Source of the DNA: Candidatus Woesearchaeota archaeon B3_Woes
Lineage (GTDB): Archaea; Nanobdellota; Nanobdellia; Woesearchaeales; B3-WOES
DNA: 64,000 nt
Assembly (NCBI GenBank): GCA_005222965.1
Contig: NJBG01000001.1
Coordinates: 270,323 to 334,322, forward strand
Direction of reading: 5' to 3'
Positions 7,850-17,200 of the stretch are shown here, in pieces (position 1 is the first letter of the stretch; each line of letters opens with the position of its first letter). A program made the position numbers and the translations under genes. A model generated the notes under the pieces. That model searched no databases. It was not told the origin of the DNA and saw only the letters and a list, made by a program, of their open reading frames with translations.

Positions 7850-7885
7850 CTTTATATACTATTTTATCTGAATATCAGATAAAAT
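7850..7885 (+). promoter_or_regulatory. Promoter core plus outer operator of AbrB locus 1
   Basis: The TATA-like box CTTTATATACTATT occupies 7850-7863. A 25-bp perfect inverted repeat overlaps its end at 7861-7885, with half-site ATTTTATCTGA on each side of an ATA centre. Transcription should start about 25 bp downstream of the box, inside or just past the palindrome, so a bound protein would block initiation. The same 14-nt core occurs at 56291-56304, with a different palindrome starting at the same +11 offset. Confidence 0.75.
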
Positions 7886-7957
7886 AGTTGAAAGTTCAAA
7901 TAAAGAGCTAAAATTCATACAAAAACAAGGATATTCCATATATTATACATTCAGATG

Positions 7958-7980
7958 TTTTATCTGAATATCAGAATAAC
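7958..7980 (+). promoter_or_regulatory. Inner operator copy abutting the AbrB start codon
   Basis: The 18-nt core TTTTATCTGAATATCAGA (7958-7975) is identical to 7862-7879 in the outer operator. Only the right arm has decayed. It ends 5 bp before the ATG at 7981. A second TATA-like stretch, ATATATTATACAT, lies at about 7938-7950, so this copy may control a second promoter or sit in the 5' leader. Confidence 0.7.
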
Positions 7981-8271
7981 ATGAAAAAGTATCCAAAAAT
8001 CGTACAATGTGATAAGAGGGGTCAGATAGTAATACCCAAAGATATAAGGAGGGACCTAAAAATTGATGAAGGTACAGGTTTTTGGATGTATTCTGTCACA
8101 AACGAAGGAATTCTTCTCAAAAAAATTGATATTCTGCCATTAGACGAAAATGAAGAGATGTTAGATGAAATCGAATCAAAATCAGACAAACTAAAAATCA
8201 AAAAATCAAATGTTTCAAACTCAGTTAAAAAATACAAAAAAACAAAAGATGGAAATTTAGAAGTAATATGA
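7981..8271 (+). CDS. SpoVT/AbrB-domain transcriptional regulator
   Basis: Likely DNA-binding autoregulator of this locus. Residues 4-50 form a swapped-hairpin AbrB/MazE-type domain: KIVQCDKRGQIVIPKDIRRD, then LKIDEGTGFWMY and a strand ending GILLKKID. The rest (about 52-96) is an acidic then Lys-rich tail without recognised domain; it may serve for protein contacts. Two copies of an identical palindrome core lie directly upstream, one over the expected transcription start and one beside this ATG, which is what autoregulation by an AbrB dimer or tetramer would need. Its stop overlaps the giant surface-protein start by 4 nt (ATGA), so the two are translationally coupled. No MazF- or PIN-type toxin is adjacent, so an antitoxin role is unlikely. 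Confidence 0.85.
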   Translation: MKKYPKIVQCDKRGQIVIPKDIRRDLKIDEGTGFWMYSVTNEGILLKKIDILPLDENEEMLDEIESKSDKLKIKKSNVSNSVKKYKKTKDGNLEVI

Positions 8272-11200
8272 AGAAGTCAAACGCTAAAATAAGAATTGTA
8301 CCGATTTTCCTAATAATTGCAGTTCTTCTATCACTAACTATCTCCTCTGAATTAAATAGAGAAATAACCATAAAACTTGAATTTAGTAATTCAACAAATT
8401 ATGATTTAGATAATGATGGTATAGAAACAACAAGAGGGGTTGTAGATTTAACAGTTGAAAACACAGAATTTAATTGGAATGTCGATCAAACAAAACTTTT
8501 AACAAAATGGACAATTACTAATGAAGATACTTTAACTACCACTGATATTTGCTATGGAAACGAACAAGGATGTGCATTTATTGATTTAGTAAGTTCATCA
8601 AAAAAATGGAATGATTTATTCTATGTAAACTATGGTAAAGATGGTGCTGGTTACAATAATATAGTATCAACTAAAATCATTTATTATGATGTTGATATAT
8701 CTACTAACCTAGTAGAAATCTATAATTCAAAAGAAGTTGAAAAAGATGTTAAATTTTATGAAGATGTTTCTACTTCATTATCTGACTTAAAAGTTATTGT
8801 TAAAGATAAACAAAAAAGAAGTATTGGACATCACAAAATCACAAAAAACAAAGGGGATTATGATTTAGTAATATCTAACAAAAAACCATCATTAGGACTA
8901 AGAACAGCTTCATCAACACAAGAAACATCTTTAAAACCAGAATCAAAAGTTAAAATAAACAAAATAAGAAAGATAGAAAATGTAGAAGCTATAATAGACG
9001 ATCCATCTGAAAAAGAGATTACAACAGATATAATAGCAATTAATGCTTATACTTTAGAATTTGAAAATGCAGAAATAACCCTAGCAAAACAAAGTGATGT
9101 TAGTGTAATTATGCGTTGTGAAAACTTTGACTTTGAAAATTCTGTTTGTGAAGATTGGCAGCCAACAAACATTCAATTTACAGATGATGGAGATGTAATT
9201 AGATTTAATGTTACTGGATTTAGTGCTTATGGTGGAGGAAATATAACAATCTTAAATGTTCATAGCTACCCTCCGTTATATGGAAACTGGACTGTTAGGT
9301 TTAACACAACAGGTAAAGCAGACTTAACAATCAGAGCTGTAAACGGAACAACCTGGACCAACATATACGATGTTGGTTCTGGTTATGATCTTAAATTCCT
9401 AGAATTCAAATGCGGAGATGAAATATTAAATTATGACTGGGTAAATGATTCAATAGTTATTCAAAATTATTCTTGTCCTGAACTTAGTTATGAAACCCAA
9501 AAAGAATTAACAACAGGAGAACATATATTAGAATTTACATATGGCAACCAAAAAGCTTTTGCTTATAATAATGTTTCAGAAGTAAGTTTTACTCCTGCGT
9601 CTGATGTTTATATTGGTGAGGCTCTTCAAGTTGATTATCAAGGAGATGATGAGTGTGCAGATGTAACTCTAGATCCTGAAGGAGCGTGTGCTGCCGACCC
9701 TGTTAGTGCTTGTACTGTCGCTCTAGTTACAACTCCTGATCTCCTTCCTGGTGTGTGTACTGTTATATATTATGATACAGATGACTCGGGTAGCGAATCA
9801 ATTAGTATTGGAAGAAGGGTGATGACGCTTACAGCAGGTTCTAATCCTCTTGAATTGGGTTCTTCTACTACTGTAACTACAGCAGATCCTGATGCTTATT
9901 GTGTATGGTCAGATTCAAATTGTACTACGCCCACTGTTCTTAGTAATTATCCAACAGATGGTACTTGTACTTGGACCATAACAGCAAACCAAGTTGAATT
10001 GGATACTTGCAGTATTAATGTTAGTGATTATTATGATTATGCTGCTAATGATTCTTTCATACTTCAAATTAGAGATACAACATCACCATTAAACGATATG
10101 TCAATAAATGCTTATGATACTCCAGGAGATCAATGGGAAGACGGAATAACTATAAATTGGAATTTATCATCTTCTTCTGATGTTTATAATTATATTCTTA
10201 GAATATCTAATGGTTCTGCATCAAATGGTATGGAGATTTTAAACACAACAGATACTTCTCAAACTAGTTTTACTAACCTTGTTAATCGTACTAATAGGAC
10301 TGAAGTAAATTATTATTATAGTATCCAGGCTTGTGATATTTATAGTAATTGTAATACTGAATTATGGACAGGTCCAGTTAATATAAACGCACAACCAATT
10401 CAAAACTTAACAAAAATAACAAATATGGCTGGAAATAACACACAAGAAAAAGAAGATAGTATAACAACAGATATAGCAGGGAACACATCAGATACGTGTG
10501 ATGAGGACGCTTTAACAAAAATAACACAACCTTTATACCAATGGTGCGCTCCAGATGAATATAAGATATGTATAGATGCTTTTAGTAATGTAACAGATAA
10601 TTATTCAAGAACTATTACATGTAATATAGCTGAAGTTAATACTACAACATCAAATGATCTAAAATGTGTTGGAATAGCTTATGACAGAGATCTTGAAGAA
10701 GTAACAATGGATTATAATATTACTATTCTTGAAACTTATGCAAGAGGGAGTACTTCTTTTTTAAGTGGTACAGCTACGGATTGTATTTACCATTCTGAAG
10801 ATGTGTTTGGATGGCAGAATAGGTATGATTTACCAGCTGGATCTACTTACTGTTTTGTAGATATTCCTTCTAGTGACACGAGTAAAGGAGATAAAATTAT
10901 TTGTACTATGACCCCTTATGATACAAAAGAATATGGAGATAGTATGCACAGCAATACTACTTATGTAAGAAACACAGCACCATCTTCATATGCAGGAGAT
11001 ATAACACCTTCTGCTCCAAATGAATCTTCTACACTCACTTGTAATTATATCTTTACAGATATTGATACTGATGAAGAAAATGTTTCTGAAGCACAATACG
11101 AATGGTGGATACAAAATGAGGGAGATCCACTTAATGACTTTATAAAAATACCTGACCCATATAATGAATCAACTCTATCATCAATATTTGATAAAGATGA

Positions 11201-14200
11201 TATTATAAAGTGTTCAGTAAAAGTAAAAGATATAGATGAGGGTTGGCTTAACAGACCATTATTTGATGACCATTATGTCAATTCATCATCAACAGTCACA
11301 ATAATAGACAACGCAAAACCACAAATAATAGATTTTAATGATACTTCTAATATAACAATTCCAACAACATTAGGAGAAATTGTACAATTTGATGTAAAAT
11401 GGGTTGATTATGAAGACCCAGGAGAAAGCGCACAGATGTATGTATGTGATAGTACAATAGATCAACAATCAATGGGTGTTATCGGAACAACTAATTATAC
11501 AATGATAGGATGGAATAATCTAAATAACAGTATGGCGAATATGACTTATTACGCTAACTCATCAGGAGATTATGTTGAAACAATAGCAATAAGACCAGAT
11601 AGTTTTACTAACGCTACTGATGGAGACAGGAATGCAAAGGGCTCTACATGGGGAGATACAACAGATTATGTATATGATTTATATGCTTTTGAAGTAGATG
11701 AAATAGGAGATAGAATTAATACTAGTGGTCAAGGTGCTTTACAACCAATTGCTGAAGATCATAATAACGCATTTGTAATGGGAAGTTATAATTATATTAA
11801 ACTACAATATAATTCACAACCATTGCCAAATAAAATAATAGCTATTTTAATGTGTATTGATCCTGATGATACTAACAATTTATATTGTGAGGGGAGTAGT
11901 AGTAATTTGCAATCTTTACAGATTAATGCTACTTCAGCGACTACTAGTGATTATTATATAAATGTTAGTAATGGTACAGGTGGGACTGGAAATATAGGTA
12001 AGTTATACAAAGAGGCAGATATAAAAATAAATTATAAATCAGTTTCTAATGGAAGTACAAGTAACACTGGTTGTGTAGGTACTGAATATTGTCATACAGA
12101 TCTTTCAACTGATAATACAGTCTCATGTAATTATACCACGTTAGAAACAGATTCTAATGGATCTAATACTTATTATACAAAAGCATGTGATGATGGGGAT
12201 GCTTGTTCTGTTTATAGACAAGGAACCTTCTTTGTAAATGAAAAACCTGAAATGAATTGGACAAATTTAACAACAACAGATAACACAGAATACTTTAACT
12301 TCACAAATGATGCACATCTTAATTGTTCATATGACTGGGCATATGATGAATGGAAGAAGAATTCGAGGTTTAACTTTACATTTAAATGGTATTTAAATAG
12401 AGGAGGAGTCTTTACTCTCTATAATACTCTGTCTAATCAATCAAACTTAACTAGTGGAAACACACAAGAAGGAGATCAGTGGATTTGTGAAGTTACACCA
12501 AATGATGGGTTTGTTGATGGAATACCAAAGAATTCTAGTATTAGATCAATTGGAGGAAGTGGTTCTCAAGGAGATGGAACTCCAGAAATATTAAGTGTAA
12601 TAGATAATTCAAATTTGACTAATCCTACTACTGCTGGAGAGAATATAACATTTGAAATAACATGGACTGATTCAAATTCATCACAGATTTATGTATATAT
12701 TTGTAATTCAACAGGTGTAAGTGTAACAGGATGTACTGATGCTTTTTATTGGAAAGAGATACATACACTTACTTCAGATAATCCAGTTAATGTAACTTTT
12801 GTAGCAAACGAAAGTTGGAGTACAACACCACAACCAAATCAAACAGCAAATATCTATATTTATGATGAGACTTGGTTAGCTTCTCCAGTTTATAAGGAAA
12901 ACTTTACAATAAATATTAAGCCTGAAATGAATTGGACAAATTTAACACCAGAAGCACGTAATGATTCTGAGTCTATAATTGATAGTGATTATCTCAATTG
13001 TACATATGAAAGAGCGTATGATATATGGAATGGGTCAGCATTCACATTTACATATAAATGGTATTATAATAGAACAGGTTCATTTGAATTATTTAATATA
13101 CCATCAGAAACATCTATAATAGCATCTAACAACACTCAAAATGGTGATCAATGGATTTGTGAAGTTACACCAAATGATGGGTTTGTTGATGGAACATCAA
13201 TGAATTCTTCAACTAGGTCTATTGGCACTAGTATTGGTAGAACAGATGGAATTCCAGAAATTATAAATATAATAGACAATTCAAATACAAGCTATCCTAC
13301 TCAAAATGGGTCTAGTATAACATTTGAGATAAATTGGACAGATTCAAATTCATCAACACTTAATGGAGTTTATATATGTAACTCAACAGATGTTAACCCA
13401 TCAGGATGTCTTGGTTATGAATTTGGAAGAGCAACAAATACTTCAGATAATCCATTATCTATTACATTCACATATAATCAAAGTGTTAATACAACTTATG
13501 TTTATATTTATGATAATACAAATATAAACTCCTCAGTTTATACAGAGAATTTTACAATAAACTATCCACCAGAATTAAATTGGGTAAATTTAACAACAAC
13601 AAACAACACAGGCGGAGGATTCCTTAATTTCACAGATGATGCTAATCTTAATTGTACACATAATGCTTCAAGTGATTCATTGACAAATGGAAGTATTGAC
13701 TATACTTATAAATGGTATAGAGATAGAACAGGAACTTTTACATTTTTTAGTACTCCATCTACTCAACAAGTGGTAAGTAATGGTGAAACAGAACCAGGAG
13801 ACCAATGGATTTGTGAAGTTACACCAAATGATGGATTTATTGATGGAACACCAACAAACTCTAGCTCTAGAATTATAGAAGGTAGTACGTCAACAGATGG
13901 GATTCCAGATATTACAAATGTTATAGATAATTCAAACTATTCAGATCCAACTACTGAAGGAGCTAGTATAAACTTCCAGATATATTGGACAGATTCAAAT
14001 TCATCAATCCTTAATAATGTATTTATTTGTAATACATCGGATGTTAATCCAACAGGGTGTCTTGGTTATAAATTTGGAGAAGCAACATCAACTTCATCTA
14101 ATCCAGTATCTATTACATTTATTGCAAATGAAAGTTGGGAGACAAACCAATCAACTTATATATACCTTTATGATGATACAGGTATAAATTCTTCAGTTTA

Positions 14201-17200
14201 TAAGGAAAACTTTTCAGTAAATCACAGACCTAATGCAACAATTTCAGTAGATTATATAAGTTCAAGTTCATTACAATGTAAAATATCCGCTTTTGTAGAT
14301 GAGGATGGGGATGATATAAATAATAGTCTTAGTGAATTTAGATGGTGGCTAAATGATACTTTACAAGCTACAACAACTGAAAATCTAACATATGTAGAGA
14401 TTCCAGAGAATACATTCAAATGTGCTGCTAGAATTTATGATAATCGTAGTTTATCATCATTAGATTATATTGAATCAATTGATTTCTATGGAACAGATAT
14501 CATAATAGCCCCAATTGTACAAAGTCTTCCAGAAGCAGTTTCATCAATACCAATATACATAACAGGTTATATAAATAAAAGTAATAAAAATTTGAATACA
14601 ACAGCAATTGCATTACAAGAGTATGGAGCACCTTTTGTTACTACAACAAATAGTTTAACAGGCAATTCAACACTTAATGGAAGTACTATATCTGCTGATA
14701 ATTTTGCTGCTGGACTTAATTATACAGCTGTTTATGATGGAGAAGAATCTATTTTTAGTGCAAATCACTACATACGATTTGCAAATCATGATAGGCACTC
14801 TTTCCTTAGATACAATATAACAAGCAAGGTGGATTTATTTGGAAAATGGAAAATAAATTTAAATGAAAGCTTAACATCATCAGTATCAAAATTTGAAGAA
14901 ATATATGTATATAATAGTTCAAAACCAACAGGGTGGTTCAATATATCATTAAATTTATTCCAAGGAGACAATGAAATAAAAGTAAAAGGGTATGAAAATG
15001 TTTCACAAAATGTTACACTAACAGGTATAGCAACAACATTTAATATATACTTTGATAATCAAACACCTCAAATAAATATATCTCTTATACAATTATCATC
15101 AAATGATAACATACATACAATAAATTTCAGAGTAACAGACGACTTTAAAATAAATCTTTCAACATTGCTTCTTAATATAACAAATGGAACATATAATGTG
15201 ACTCATAGGTATGATTCATTAATATACTATAACGAATCATGGAATTGGGGTAATAATATAAATTGTAGTGGAAACAACACCCTCAAAGACTGTAATGTAA
15301 CATTAAATCTAGAAGATGGAAATTACACTATGACTCTTTCAGTAAATGACTCAGTAAATAATCAAAATATTACTACAATAACAACATACTTAATTGATTC
15401 AACTAAACCAACAGCTCCATCTGTTTATGCAAAGGCAATACAAAATTCAACAAACCTTTCATTAGTTTGGAAAAGTCCATCTAGTAACATGGTATCTGCT
15501 CAATACTCTGTTGGAACAGACAAATATCCTAACAGTGGATGGTATTCAGTAATTAATTGGACAAACGTATCAGAAAACACATCTTATAAGATGATTGACT
15601 CAAATAATAATAATTATCATGATGATAATGAAACCATTATAATTTCAGCAGATTATAATTTAAGTAGTGATGATATTGTCAATAGAACCGGTTATGCTGC
15701 TTTAAATAATTTCTTAAATGGAACTGAAATGTTTAATGATTCAAATAATAATCATCTTTTTGAGAGTAATGATTGGATTGTTTATGACAGTGATAGTGAT
15801 GGTATCTATAATAACGTAAGTGATACAATTCTTTATGGAAATAATTCTCTTCCAAATGGATCTACTCTTTTAAATTTCACAATTAATATTACATATTCTG
15901 ATGAGAACCAAGATAGTAATTATAGTGTTGGTGAAGCAATTGTTATGGACAATAACACAAACTTAGAATTAGATGTTGGTCTATTAAATGGTTCAGGAAA
16001 CGACACAGTTATTGTAAATGGTACAGCAGATATGTTTAATCCATTAAAAACAGTTAATTTGAGTTTAATAAATCATAATTTCTATTATGTAAATGTTCGT
16101 TATAAGAATGATGAAAATCTTTTCTATAGTTTAGTTGGATCTTCGCTTATAATTAAATATAAAACAACAACAAGTGGCACAACAGAACAACAAGACAACT
16201 ACACTGGTCCTTCCGCTGTGATTGTATATGCTACTGCACAATCTGCTACAAGAAACCTAACTGCTAATTGGACAGAAAGCATAGATGATAGATATAATAT
16301 TTCATACTATCAATATTCTATTGGTACAGCAAAATACCCTTCTTCTGGTTGGAATTCAATAGTTACATGGACAAATAATAGTGTAAACAGAACAGCAACT
16401 TACAATAGCAGCGAATATACAGACGGAACATATTATTACTGGAATATTAAAGCCATTAATGAGATTGGCAACGAAAGTAATGTAAATTCTAGTGAAGGTA
16501 CTCTTTTCCACGATCAAATTCCACCAATTTTAACTTTACTACAGGTAGCAAATGACACAAATGGTTCAGATGGGTGGTTAGATAATTTAAATGATAATTC
16601 AACAGAAATAAGAGTACAAGGCGACGAAAATATGACTTGTTTTGTGTCACCATATGATAAATGGTATACTGATTATAACTCTGATGATGATGTGTGGTGT
16701 GCGCCAAATTCATCAATCAATATGACTTGTAATATAACAGACGTAAACGTTGCTGAAGTAGATAATTATACTTATCATATTGTATGTAAAGATAATTTAG
16801 ACCTTCCAAATGGACATAATACATCACAAAACCTAGATGTAACATTTGAAGTAGATTGGCCTACTTCACCAGAAGTAAGAAATCTAACAGTATGGATGTA
16901 CTATCCAAATATGACTCTAAGAGGAAATGCAAAAAATCTTTCAAATACCACATACACTAATGAGATTTTAAAATGTAATAGTACTTATTATGATCAAGAC
17001 GGAGATAATTTAACTAATGAAACCTGGGCATGGGCAATCAATGGTACTGTCTATATAGATAATGCAAACACATCTCAATTAAATTTAAGTGTAAATGGTT
17101 CAAAAGGGGACAACATAACATGTTTCTATAATGTAACAGATTCTTCTAATATGACCTCAATAACATATAATTATACAGTTTACATAAATAATACTAAACC

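Noticed and set aside
7981-8271. AbrB protein as the antitoxin of a toxin-antitoxin pair
   Set aside because: The coupled downstream gene is a giant exported protein and no MazF, PIN or Doc-like toxin is adjacent.
12246-14221. Regularly spaced repeats considered as a CRISPR array
   Set aside because: The units are about 650 bp, in frame and encode protein domains. No short repeat-spacer pattern exists in the window.
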